From: Phytoactinopolyspora halotolerans
GTDB taxonomy: Bacteria > Actinomycetota > Actinomycetes > Jiangellales > Jiangellaceae
Reading direction: 5' to 3'
NCBI RefSeq assembly: GCF_010550675.1
Contig: NZ_JAAGOA010000003.1
Span: forward strand, 248,001-312,000
Length of the DNA: 64,000 bases
The translations under genes were made by a program, and so were the position numbers. Numbering within the stretch: position 1 is the first letter of the stretch; the number at the start of each line of letters is the position of its first letter. The notes under the pieces are model-generated. The model made no database searches and had not been told where the DNA came from. It saw nothing but the letters and a program-made list of their open reading frames with translations. This document shows positions 18,116-27,700 of this stretch, piece by piece.

Positions 18116-19288
18116 ATGAGGGCGGCCATCCTGCCGGCCGTGGACGGTGCCCTCACCGTGCGCGACGTGCCCAGGCCGGAGCCCAAAGGTGGAGAAGTCC
18201 TGGTGGAGGTCGCCGCGTGCGGGGTCTGCCACACCGACTTACATGTGATCCGCGGTGAGGTGGCGTTTCCGACGCCGTGCGTGCTCGGGCACGAGATCAC
18301 CGGGCGGGTCGCCCAGCTGGGCGACGGCGTCGGCGGCGGCAGTGCCGGCGTCGGTGGCGACGGTGCTGGCAGTGATACGGGCGGCGGTGCCGGTCACGGG
18401 CTGGAGATCGGGACGCCGGTGGTGTGCGGCTTCATCATGCCGTGTGGAACGTGCCGGCACTGCGTGCGCGGGTGGGACGACCTGTGCGAGACCTTCTTCA
18501 CGTACAACAGGCTGGCCGGCACGCTCTACGACGGGACGTCACGGCTGGTGGACGACGACGGCTCGAGCCTCGCCATGTACTCGATGGCCGGCCTCGCCGA
18601 GTACGCCGTCGTCCCCGCGACCGACGTCTTCCCGCTGCCGGACTCGATCGATCTGCACGACGCCGCCATCCTCGGCTGCAGCGTGTTCACCAGCTACGGC
18701 GCCGTGAAGAACGTCGCCCGGGTCGTCCCGTCGGACACGGTGGCGGTGGTCGCGGTCGGCGGCATCGGTCTGAACATCGTCCAGGTCGCGGCCGCGTTCG
18801 GGGCGCGCACGATCATCGCCGTCGATCTCAGTGAGGAGAAGCTCGCGCTGGCGAAGGAGCTGGGTGCCACGCACACCGTCAACGCCGGCGACACGGACGC
18901 GGTGGCGGCCGTCCGGGACCTCACCGGCGGCCGCGGCGTCGACGTCGCGTTCGAAGCGCTCGGCAGCGCACCTACCGTCGAGACCGCCATCGGTGCCGTT
19001 GACGACGGTGGGCGGGTCGTCTTGGTCGGCATCGCACCGGCCGGGGTTTCGGCGAAGCTCGACATCGCCCACGTGGTCCGCCGGAAGATCAGCGTCATGG
19101 GATCGTACGGGGCCAGGACCCGCACCGACATGCCCGATCTCCTCGCCCTCGTCGAGGCCGGCAAGATCCGGCTCGACCGGCTGATCACCGACCGGCTCAC
19201 GCTCGACGACGTCGACGACGCCTATCGGCGGCTCGGTCGGCGCGAGATCGTCGGGCGCGCCGTCATCGAGCTGACTCCAACCCCATGA
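18116..19288 (+). CDS. zinc-dependent alcohol dehydrogenase
   Basis: This 390-residue MDR-family enzyme oxidises alcohols or reduces aldehydes with NAD(P). Catalytic zinc ligands are visible in CGVCHTD (Cys 38) and GHE (His 59/Glu 60). The structural zinc cysteines are in CGTCRHCVRGWDDLCE (about residues 106-121). The nucleotide-binding Gly motif is AVGGIGLNIVQVA. A Gly/Ser/Asp-rich insertion of about 24 residues (about 72-95) interrupts the N-terminal domain just after the zinc ligands. The ATG at 18116 begins the usual MRAAIL N-terminus. The stop codon lies inside palindromic repeat B. The physiological substrate is not clear. Confidence 0.9.
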   Translation: MRAAILPAVDGALTVRDVPRPEPKGGEVLVEVAACGVCHTDLHVIRGEVAFPTPCVLGHEITGRVAQLGDGVGGGSAGVGGDGAGSDTGGGAGHGLEIGTPVVCGFIMPCGTCRHCVRGWDDLCETFFTYNRLAGTLYDGTSRLVDDDGSSLAMYSMAGLAEYAVVPATDVFPLPDSIDLHDAAILGCSVFTSYGAVKNVARVVPSDTVAVVAVGGIGLNIVQVAAAFGARTIIAVDLSEEKLALAKELGATHTVNAGDTDAVAAVRDLTGGRGVDVAFEALGSAPTVETAIGAVDDGGRVVLVGIAPAGVSAKLDIAHVVRRKISVMGSYGARTRTDMPDLLALVEAGKIRLDRLITDRLTLDDVDDAYRRLGRREIVGRAVIELTPTP

Positions 19289-19338
19289 TCATGAACACTA
19301 ACCGTCCACATGGCACGGTTAATGTTCATGATCATGGG
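19282..19338. repeat. palindromic repeat copy B (inverted orientation)
   Basis: A 57-bp element with CATGATCATG at 19284-19293 and 19327-19336 (43 bases apart). Its central loop (CCACATGGC) is in the opposite orientation to copies D, E and F. It supplies the TGA stop of the dehydrogenase (19286-19288) and the TAA stop of convergent mazG (19319-19321). The mazG frame therefore reads into the arm and ends in ESHDHEH. Confidence 0.88.
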
Positions 19339-20047
19339 ATTCGGCGTCGTGGACGGCGGTGACGTAGCGACGGGTGGCGTCGCGCAGTGCCTGCTCCGGA
19401 TCGACGCCCAGCCGACGGGCGGCGTCGACGACGGCCATCAGGTGGTCGCCGACGTCCTCGGCACCGGTCAGCTGGGGCACCTCCGACCTCGGCGGCTGCA
19501 CGTCGACGCCCGCCTTCTCGGCCCGGTTCATCAGCTTGGCCGCCAGGGAGAGCGCGGGCTGCGCCAGCGGGACGCCGTCGACGGCCGACGCGCGCTGCTT
19601 CTCGGCCTGCTTCAGCTGCTCCCAGCGGCCCTCGACGTGTGCCGCGGTCGGAGCCTCGGCGTCGCCGAACACGTGCGGATGGCGGCGGACCAGCTTCTCC
19701 GCGATCCCGGCCGCGACGTCGTCGATCGACCAGGGCTCACCCGGCCGCTCCTCCGCGATCCGGGCGTGGAACATCACCTGGAGCAGCAGGTCACCGAGTT
19801 CCTCGCGAAGATCGTCGTCGTCGCCGGACTCGATCGCCTCCAGCGTCTCGTACGTCTCCTCGAGCAGGTAGGTGGCGAGACTGCGATGGGTCTGCTCCGC
19901 GTCCCACGGGCAGCCGCCCGGCGAGCGCAACCGGTCCATGACGGCGACCAGCTCCAGCAGGCGGTGGCCGGGGGCGTGGTGCGCTCCCGCCGCTGTCACC
20001 GGCCGCGCGTCCGCGGTGGGCTCGTCACTGGGGCTGTGCGGGGGCAT
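19319..20047 (-). CDS. mazG: MazG-family nucleoside triphosphate pyrophosphohydrolase
   Basis: This 242-residue protein hydrolyses NTPs and dNTPs to monophosphates, cleaning the pool. The MazG core is present: LRSPGGCPWDAEQTH, LLEETYETLEAI with the metal-binding glutamates, and DLREELGDLLLQVMFHARIAEE. The second part contains RHPHVFGD. The C-terminal six residues or so (SHDHEH) are encoded by palindromic repeat B, so the element has extended or trimmed the original end. The ATG at 20047 overlaps the upstream lipoprotein gene by 23 bases. The order SurA-like lipoprotein, MazG, downstream of mfd, is familiar from other actinomycetes. Confidence 0.92.
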   Translation of the reverse strand: MPPHSPSDEPTADARPVTAAGAHHAPGHRLLELVAVMDRLRSPGGCPWDAEQTHRSLATYLLEETYETLEAIESGDDDDLREELGDLLLQVMFHARIAEERPGEPWSIDDVAAGIAEKLVRRHPHVFGDAEAPTAAHVEGRWEQLKQAEKQRASAVDGVPLAQPALSLAAKLMNRAEKAGVDVQPPRSEVPQLTGAEDVGDHLMAVVDAARRLGVDPEQALRDATRRYVTAVHDAESHDHEH

Positions 20048-20663
20048 CCAGCGCGTCGCCTTCGAACGGCTGCGAGACCGAACCGCTCTCCGGGCTGAGG
20101 CCGGTCTCGGTCCACGTGCCGTAGCGCGGGTTCACGTCGATCTCCAGCTGCTCCATGACCTCGTTGATGACCTGCTGCGCCGCGGCCTGGTCTCCGTCGC
20201 TGCCGGTCAGCTCCTGGTAGATCAGCGTCTTGCGTACCTCGGCGCGCAACGACTCGGGGGTGAAGTTCTCCTGCGCGTAGAACGGGCTGAAGTCGCCGTT
20301 CTCGAACTGCTGGCTCCACTCGGCGAGGAAGTCGTCCACGTCGGCCTCGGAGACGTCGATGTCCTGCTCCGCCGCTACGGCGTCGAACATGCGGTTCTCG
20401 ATCCAGCGGCCGAGGACGGTGTTCTGCAGCTCAGTGACGTCGCCGCCTTCCGCGGGCAGCGGTGGGACGTCGAGCTCGTACTGAGCGGCCACCTCGTTGT
20501 GGGTGTCGATGGTGTCGGTGACCTCGTCCTGCAGCTCGTCGACGGTCAGCCGGTCATCGTCGACGATCGCCGCGGCGCCGACCTGGTCGGGGTCGCACGC
20601 CGCCACAAGCGAGGCAGCGGCCACAACTGCGGTCACGGCAAGGACTCGGCGGGACATGGACAC
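20025..20663 (-). CDS. SurA-N-like lipoprotein (peptidyl-prolyl isomerase/chaperone type)
   Basis: A 212-residue secreted lipoprotein. The signal peptide ends LVAAC with the lipid-modified Cys, then DPDQVGAAAIVDDDRLTVDEL, the typical opening of SurA N-terminal-like domains. The helical region with VLGRWIENRMFD and the acidic C-terminus fit this fold, but no parvulin catalytic domain is visible. It may be a periplasm-equivalent chaperone. The GTG at 20663 has GAGGA at eight bases; ATGs at 20678 and 20657 are alternatives. The gene lies between mfd and mazG on the same strand and overlaps mazG. Confidence 0.85.
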   Translation of the reverse strand: MSMSRRVLAVTAVVAAASLVAACDPDQVGAAAIVDDDRLTVDELQDEVTDTIDTHNEVAAQYELDVPPLPAEGGDVTELQNTVLGRWIENRMFDAVAAEQDIDVSEADVDDFLAEWSQQFENGDFSPFYAQENFTPESLRAEVRKTLIYQELTGSDGDQAAAQQVINEVMEQLEIDVNPRYGTWTETGLSPESGSVSQPFEGDALDAPAQPQ

Positions 20664-20760
20664 GGGTTTGTTCCTCATTCGTCGTCGACGGCAGACCAGA
20701 TGCATCGTACCGTCGCACGCCGTGGCCACATCCGACGCCCCGGCTGTCGCCACGTCGCGG

Positions 20761-23700
20761 CTAGCCCGCGGATGGCGTGGCTGCGGGCTCGTGTGCCAGG
20801 ACCTCGTCCACCACCTTGTCGACCCACGCCAGGAGCTCCATGCCGCGCAGCGGAGTCCCGCCGATCGTGTTCGGCAGCGGACGCGGTACCAAGACACTGT
20901 CGACGGCGTCCTTGACCAGGGCCTTCGGGTAGAGCCGCTTGAGCCGGACGCGTTGCCAGTCGGCCAGCTTGATCTGCGCGAACCGGACATAGTTGCCCTG
21001 CAGCGTGATCTCCGTCAGGCCCACCCTGCGGGCCTTGGCCCGGAACCTGGCGATCGCCAGCAGATTCTCGACTTCCTCCGGCGGCTGACCGTAGCGGTCC
21101 TCGAGCTCCTCGCGGACCGCCGCCACCGCGTCGTCGTCGACGGCTTCGGACAGCGCCCGGTAGACCTCGAGCCGCAGCCGTTCGCTGGCCACGTAGTCGT
21201 GCGGAACGTGGGCGTCGATGGGCAGATCGATCCGCACCTCGGCGGTCTCGTCCCCCTTGTCTCCCCGGTACTCGGCGACGGCCTCGCCGACCAGCCGGAC
21301 GTACAGGTCGAACCCGACGTTGGCGATATGCCCCGACTGCTCGCCGCCGAGCAGGTTGCCGGCACCGCGGATCTCCAGGTCCTTCATCGCCACCTGCATG
21401 CCGGCGCCGAGGTCCGAGTGCTGCGCGATGGTCGCCAGCCGCTCGTGTGCCTCCTCGGTCAGCGGGTTCTGCGGCGGGTAGAAGAAGTAGGCATACGCCC
21501 GCTCCCGCCCGCGGCCGACTCGTCCGCGCAGCTGATGCAGCTGGGACAGCCCGAGTCGCTCGCTGTGGTCGACGACGAGCGTGTTCGCGTTGGAGATGTC
21601 CAGGCCGGTCTCGACGATCGTCGTGCAGACCAGGACGTCGACGTCGCGCTGCCAGAACGCGCTGATCACCCGCTCCAGCGCGTGCTCGCCCATCTGACCG
21701 TGCGCGGTCTCCACCCGTGCCTCGGGCACCAGCTCGCGCAGGTGTGCGGCGACCTTCTCGATCGTCTCCACCCGGTTGTGCACGAAGAAGATCTGGCCGT
21801 CGCGCATCAGCTCGCGGCGGATGGCGGCGCCGATCTGCTTCTCCTCGTACGGGCCGACGTACGTCAGCACCGGGTGCCGCTCCTCCGGCGGGGTAGCGAT
21901 GACGGACATGTCCCGGATGCCGGTGATCGACATCTCCAGCGTCCGCGGGATCGGCGTCGCCGACATGGTCAGCACGTCGACGTTGGCGCGCAGATGCTTC
22001 AGCTTCTCCTTGTGCTCGACGCCGAAGCGCTGCTCCTCGTCGACGATCAGCAACCCCAGGTTCTTGAACCGGACGTCGCCGGTGATGAGCCGGTGCGTGC
22101 CGATGACGACGTCGATCGAGCCCTCCGCCAGGCCGCGGATGATCTCCGCCGCCTCCTGGTCGGTCTGGAACCGCGACAATGCGCGCACCGTGATCGGGAA
22201 CTGCGCGTAGCGTTCGGCGAAGGTGGCGAAATGCTGCTGGACCAGCAGGGTGGTCGGCACCAGGACGCCGACCTGCTTGCCGTCCTGTACCGCCTTGAAC
22301 GCCGCCCGGACCGCGATCTCGGTCTTGCCATAGCCGACGTCCCCGCAGATCACCCGGTCCATCGGGGTCGAGCGCTCCATGTCGGCCTTGACCTCGTTGA
22401 TGGTGGAGAGCTGATCGATGGTCTCGACGTAGGGGAAGGCGTCCTCCAGTTCGCGCTGCCACGGGGTGTCCGGACCGAACGCGTGCCCGGGCGCCGCCTG
22501 CCGCGCCGCGTAGAGCTTGATCAGTTCGGCGGCGATCTCCTTGACCGCCTTGCGCGCCCGGCCCTTGCGTTTGGCCCAGTCCGAGCCGCCGATGCGGTCC
22601 AGGCCGGGCGAGTCGCCGCCGACATATTTCGTGACCTGTTCCAGCTGGTCGGTGGGGACGTACAGCCGGTCCGGCGGCTGCCCGCGCTTGCCCGGTGCGT
22701 ACTCGACCACCAGGTACTCGCGGGTGGCGCCCTGGACGGTGCGGCTGGTCATCTCGATGTAGCGGCCGACCCCGTGCTGGTCGTGCACGATGAAGTCGCC
22801 GGGCTTCAGCTGCAGCGGGTCGACCTGGTTGCGCCGGCGGCTGGGCATCCGCCGGTTGCCCTTCTCCGACGTGCGCTGGCCGGTGATGTCGTCCTCGGTG
22901 AGCACCACCAGCCCGGCGTCGTCCGCGATGAAACCGTGCTGCACGGTGCCGGTGGTGACGTGGACGACGCCCGACTCCGGCGCGACCGTCAGATCCTCGA
23001 CCAGGCGAGCCGGCACCTCGGACTCGCCGAACAGCTCGACGGTGCGTTGCGCCGTGCCGTGCCCTCCGGTGACGACGACGGCCCGCCGGCCGGCCGCGAC
23101 CCATCCCTTCAGGTCGGCGACGGCGCGGCCGGTGTCGCCGCGATAGGCGTCGGCCGCGCGCGCGTCGATGGACCTGCTGTCCACCGCGCCGGTCACCACC
23201 ATCTCGTCACCGAGATCGACGGCGTACAGGTCCGCGTCGAGGTCCTCGCGTTCGCGCCGCTCGCCGCCGGTGGCCGCCGCGGCCCTGCCACCTGCGCCGT
23301 CGCCGCTTCCGCCGCTCGTTCCGTCGCCCGCTCGGTCGCCTGGGGTCCGGCCCCCGCCGAGCCCGAACGGACTCAGGCTCCACCACGGCAGGCCGAGGTT
23401 CATCGCGTGTTCGCGCACGTCGGCCAGGGACCGGTAGGCGGCGGCGCCCAGGTCGATCGGCGCAGTGCCGCCGCCGGCGGCCGCCGCCCAGGACGCGTCG
23501 AGGAACTCCTGGCTGGTGGCGACGAGGTCGTGCGCGCGGGCCCGGATCCGCTCCGGGTCGCACGCCAGCACGTGGGTGCCCGCGGGCAGCAGGTCGATGA
23601 GCATCTCCATCTCATCCACCAGGACCGGAGCGAGCGACTCCATCCCCTCCACGGCGACGCCCGAGGCGATCTTGTCAAGCATCTCGGCCAGCTCCGGGTG

Positions 23701-24477
23701 CTGGCGGGCGAGGCTCGCCGCGCGCTTGCGCACGTCGTCGGTGAGCAGCAGTTCCCGGCACGGCGGCGCCCACAAGCCGTGCTCGGCGAGGTCGCCGGAA
23801 CGCTGGTCGGCGACGGTGAAGTAGCGGATCTCCTCGACCGTGTCGCCCCAGAAGTCGATCCGCAGCGGGTGCTCCTCCGTGGGTGGGAAGACATCGACGA
23901 TGCCGCCGCGGACGGCGAACTCGCCTCGCCGCTCGACCAGATCCACCCGGGTATAGGCCGCGGCGGCCAGCTGCTCCACCAGGTCGTCCAGCGCGACGTC
24001 GTCGTTCGTGTGCAGACGGACGGGTCGCAACTCGGCCAGCCCGGCCACCTGAGGTTGCAGCACGCTGCGTACCGGCGCGACGACGACGCGTACCGGGGTG
24101 TCGTCCTCGGCGGGGTGGACCAGCCGGCGCAGCACCGCCAGCCGGCGGCCCACGGTGTCGCTGCGCGGCGAGAGGCGTTCGTGCGGCAGCGTCTCCCACG
24201 CCGGATACTCGACGACGGAGTCCGGGTCCATCAGGCAGTGCAGCGCGGTGACCAGGTCCTCGGCCTCGCGCCCGGTGGCGGTGACGGCCAGCACCGGCCG
24301 CCCGGCGCCGACGTCGCCGTCGGCGAGCGCCGTGACCGTGAACGGCCGCATCGCCGCGGGCGCCGTGAGGTCCAGCGCTGAGACGGCACCGGCGCGGGCG
24401 TCGGTGACCGCCGAGCGCAGTGCGGCGTCGCCGCCGTCGTCGTCCAGGAGGGCATGGAGGAGGCCTGTCAGCGTCAT
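20761..24477 (-). CDS. mfd: transcription-repair coupling factor
   Basis: Mfd removes RNA polymerase stalled at DNA lesions and recruits UvrA. The 1238 residues hold the UvrB-like N-terminal region, the RNA-polymerase-interacting CarD-like domain (KPGDFIVHDQHGVGRYIEM), the RecG-like translocase with Walker A GDVGYGKTEIAVRAAF, the DEEQ box (LLIVDEEQRFGVEHKE), MSATPIPRTLEMS, and QLRGRVGRGRERAYAYF. The C-terminal D7 domain follows. Family length is usually 1150-1200. An extra Gly/Asp/Arg-rich insertion (about 40 residues, encoded near 23250-23360) lies between the N-terminal part and the polymerase-binding domain. The ATG at 24477 starts the family-typical N-terminus. Confidence 0.96.
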   Translation of the reverse strand: MTLTGLLHALLDDDGGDAALRSAVTDARAGAVSALDLTAPAAMRPFTVTALADGDVGAGRPVLAVTATGREAEDLVTALHCLMDPDSVVEYPAWETLPHERLSPRSDTVGRRLAVLRRLVHPAEDDTPVRVVVAPVRSVLQPQVAGLAELRPVRLHTNDDVALDDLVEQLAAAAYTRVDLVERRGEFAVRGGIVDVFPPTEEHPLRIDFWGDTVEEIRYFTVADQRSGDLAEHGLWAPPCRELLLTDDVRKRAASLARQHPELAEMLDKIASGVAVEGMESLAPVLVDEMEMLIDLLPAGTHVLACDPERIRARAHDLVATSQEFLDASWAAAAGGGTAPIDLGAAAYRSLADVREHAMNLGLPWWSLSPFGLGGGRTPGDRAGDGTSGGSGDGAGGRAAAATGGERREREDLDADLYAVDLGDEMVVTGAVDSRSIDARAADAYRGDTGRAVADLKGWVAAGRRAVVVTGGHGTAQRTVELFGESEVPARLVEDLTVAPESGVVHVTTGTVQHGFIADDAGLVVLTEDDITGQRTSEKGNRRMPSRRRNQVDPLQLKPGDFIVHDQHGVGRYIEMTSRTVQGATREYLVVEYAPGKRGQPPDRLYVPTDQLEQVTKYVGGDSPGLDRIGGSDWAKRKGRARKAVKEIAAELIKLYAARQAAPGHAFGPDTPWQRELEDAFPYVETIDQLSTINEVKADMERSTPMDRVICGDVGYGKTEIAVRAAFKAVQDGKQVGVLVPTTLLVQQHFATFAERYAQFPITVRALSRFQTDQEAAEIIRGLAEGSIDVVIGTHRLITGDVRFKNLGLLIVDEEQRFGVEHKEKLKHLRANVDVLTMSATPIPRTLEMSITGIRDMSVIATPPEERHPVLTYVGPYEEKQIGAAIRRELMRDGQIFFVHNRVETIEKVAAHLRELVPEARVETAHGQMGEHALERVISAFWQRDVDVLVCTTIVETGLDISNANTLVVDHSERLGLSQLHQLRGRVGRGRERAYAYFFYPPQNPLTEEAHERLATIAQHSDLGAGMQVAMKDLEIRGAGNLLGGEQSGHIANVGFDLYVRLVGEAVAEYRGDKGDETAEVRIDLPIDAHVPHDYVASERLRLEVYRALSEAVDDDAVAAVREELEDRYGQPPEEVENLLAIARFRAKARRVGLTEITLQGNYVRFAQIKLADWQRVRLKRLYPKALVKDAVDSVLVPRPLPNTIGGTPLRGMELLAWVDKVVDEVLAHEPAATPSAG

Positions 24478-24775
24478 GATCCTTCGTCCGTCATCGGATG
24501 AACCGGATGAGCTCTACCGCGCGCCGCACCACGCCACACCGGGAAGAGACCAGAGACCAGCGTTTCGACGGGGCCGGCTCAGAGGTGTCAGCGGCGGACG
24601 GGCACGCAGCATCGCCCCCGACCGCACAGCGGTGGGGGTGACCGACTCAAGTGTAATCGCCTCGGGACTTCCGCGGCTTCTTGAGCGTACGTGCCGTCGA
24701 CGACCGCCTCACGGGCCGTCAACCGCAACGGACGCTCAAGAAGCGCACGCTCCACATCCGCCGGACGCGGCTGAC
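24478..24775. terminator. intergenic gap with hairpin upstream of mfd
   Basis: About 300 bases separate the protease stop from the mfd start, both on the minus strand. A perfect 13-base inverted repeat (GCTTCTTGAGCGT at 24676-24688 with its complement at 24732-24744, loop 43 bases) lies just after the protease stop. It is a good candidate terminator for the protease transcript. The remaining sequence near 24480-24600 would hold the mfd promoter; no convincing -10/-35 was seen. Confidence 0.55.
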
Positions 24776-27700
24776 CTACCGGGTGCGCACCCGGTGCACG
24801 CCGCCGTCGACGGTCCCCGCGAACAGCCAACGGCCGTCCGGGCTCACCTCCAAGGTGACGACGTCGAGATTCTGCAGCCCGGCGGAGACGTTGGTCCACG
24901 TCTGCCCTCCGTCGGTGCTGCGCAGCACGCCGCGCCCACCCTTGACCAGCCCGTTGGCCGTGAACGGTCCGGAGGCGGCGTACCAGGTGTCCGGATCGGC
25001 GGGGGAGACCAGCAGGTCGCCCACCAGCATCGGTACGTCGCCGGTGGCCGCGCCGGCGAACGTCTGGCCGCCGTCGTCGCTGACCCTGATCTCCGGACCG
25101 GCCGCGACGACGCGGGAGCCGGACACGGCCACCGACGTCACCTGCCCGTCGAGCACCTTCTCCACCGTCTCGCCGAAGTCATCGGAGCGGAACAGCCCTG
25201 ACGAGCTGCCCAGCCACAGCCGATCCGGATCGGCCGGATCAGACGCCGCTGTGGTGAAGACCTCGTCGTGGAAGAGCTTGCGCCACTCCTCGCCGGCGTC
25301 CGCGGTCACGTACAGTCCGGAGCCGGCCAGGCTCCAGAACGGCACCGCCACGCGGTTCGGATCCGCCGGTGCCACCACCAGGTCGAACGGTGTCTCCACC
25401 GTCCGCCCGCGCAGCTCCCACCCGGTGCCGCCGTCGGTGCTGCGGTAGACCCAGAACTGCGACAGCGCGTCCTTGCGGATCTTCCACACCGTGCTGGGCT
25501 CGTCTTCGACGACGGCCAGCTGCCCGACCCGGGTCCCGACGTGCGCCTCGGACCCGGACAGTCCCCATTCGGCGACGTCGGCGTCGAGCCTCGGCCGCAG
25601 CGGCAGGTCGGTGTCGAACACGTCCAGGTCGGTGCCGGCCAACAGCTGCGGTGTGCCGCGCTCGTCGACGGAGACAGCCAGGTCGTGGACGGTCTCGCCG
25701 GGCACGCCGATCCGGCGTGGATCGCCGCCCTCGTCATCGGTGTGGAACAGACCGGCACCGGGTGAGGACCACAGCAGGCCGCCTCCGGGCCAATGGGCGA
25801 CGTCGTCCTCGACGGCGCCCGGCACCGGCTGCGGCACCCGTGTCCAGGACGTGCCGTGGTCCCGCCCGATGTGATTCTCCGGCCGGTAGGTGGCCACCAT
25901 GATGTCGCCACCGTCCATGGAGATGGTCATTCCTCCGCCGTCGAAGCCGTAGAGCTCCGGCCAGTTCGCGCCGGCGTCGCTCGAGCCGAGGACCCGGTCG
26001 CCCCCGATCAGCAGGGCCACCAGCTCGTCGTCCGCGGCGATCCCGGCGATGCGCTCGGCGTATCCGTCGCCGGCCCGATAGACCCGTTCGGTCCCGCTCG
26101 GGCTGCCGGTGAGCAGGCCGCGGACCGTCCAGACGGCCGACGACGTCGCCAGGTACAGGTCGTCTCCGGACACCGCCGCGCCGAGCGGGTCGCCGCCGGC
26201 GGGGTTGGGATGTGCCGTCCAGCTCTCGCCTCCGTCCAGGCTGACCATGAGCGCATCGGCGGTGACGGCGACAAGCCCGCGGGTCCCGGAGTCGCCGAGC
26301 AACGCGATGACATGAGTGTCCGGGAAATCCAGCACCCGCCACGTCGCGCCGCCGTCGTCGCTGCGCAGGATCCGGCCCTGGTAGGTCGGGTCCATGACGG
26401 CGTTGAGCACGCCGCCGGTGGAGCCGTTGACCGCGTACCAGATGGTGTCCGCGTCGTGCGCGTCCACCACTGCCTCGCCGGTGCCGGCCGCGACGGGTAG
26501 CCGGGTGTGCTGGGACCAGCTGGCCCCGCCGTCGTCGGTGCGCCACGGGCCGGCCTTGGTGTACTGGGCGACCACCGCGACGTCGTCGTCGGCGGGCGTC
26601 GTGCTGATCGGCCCGGCGGCGCTGTTCGGCCCGATCGGCTGCCATCTCATCGGGCTGGGCGAACCGGTCCGCCCGTCCGATACCTCGAACGACGACGCCC
26701 CGGTCAGACGTTGGCCGTCCTGTGCCGTCGCTTCGGCGGTCACCTGGTAAGCACCGGCCCGATCGCCGGAGAGGTCCGCGCGGTACCAGCGGTCATGGTT
26801 GTGCGTGGCGGTCACCCGGTACGGGGCGCCGCGCGGCGGCGTCACGGTGACGACGGGTGGCTCGGTGAGCGGCGCCGGGCTCCAGATGAAGGCCGCCGAC
26901 GTGCCGTCGCTGGGGTCGGGCGAGGTCTGAACCACCAGCGGGCGTACCGCCAGCAGATACGGCACCCGCACCGTTGCCTGGCGGGCTGTCGATTCGGGAG
27001 CCGGGTCGTCCGTGTCGGCTGCCGAGCCGGCTTCCGGGTCGGGTGCGGCGTCGCCGTCCACCAGGTCAGCGACGATCCAGCCGGCGAGGTCGGCGTCGTT
27101 CGCGGGGAGCTCACCATCCACCATGAGCTGCACCTCGAGCTCGCCGCCCGCCGGGACCGTGGCGACGGACGGGGTGACGGTGGCCGTCCCGGCGCTGCCC
27201 GGCGCGGCCTGCGTGCGCACCTTCACCTGGGCGTCGGCGGCACCGTCGTTGCGCAGCACGACGACGCCGTCCGCGGACACCCCGCCGTCGTCGTCGGCGG
27301 CCATGTCGGCGAGGCCCAGGGAGAGCGAGGCCGGTGACGCGACGATGGCGGCGGAGGCGGCCGCTTCCACGTCGAGCCGGCCCGCTCCCGCCGTGGCGGG
27401 TGCCACGTCGTCGAGGGCGACGGCAGACCCGATCAGGCGCGCGGTGACGGTGCCCGCGTCGGCCTCCGGGTCGAGCTGGCGCAGCAGCGCCGCGGAGCCG
27501 GCGACGTGCGGGGCGGCCATGCTCGTGCCGGAGGTGCGATACACCCCCGGCCCCCACTGTGCGGTGGGCCAGGCGGAACGGATCTCCACGCCGGGTGCCA
27601 CCAGGTCAGGCTTGAGCGAGAAGTCCGACGTCGGGCCGCGCGAGGAGAACGAGGCGACCCGGTCGGTGACATCCTCACCGGAGACCGCGATCCGCACCGG

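Noticed and set aside
20497-24381. 1294-codon plus-strand open frame across mfd
   Set aside because: mfd on the opposite strand has full domain support; this frame has none.
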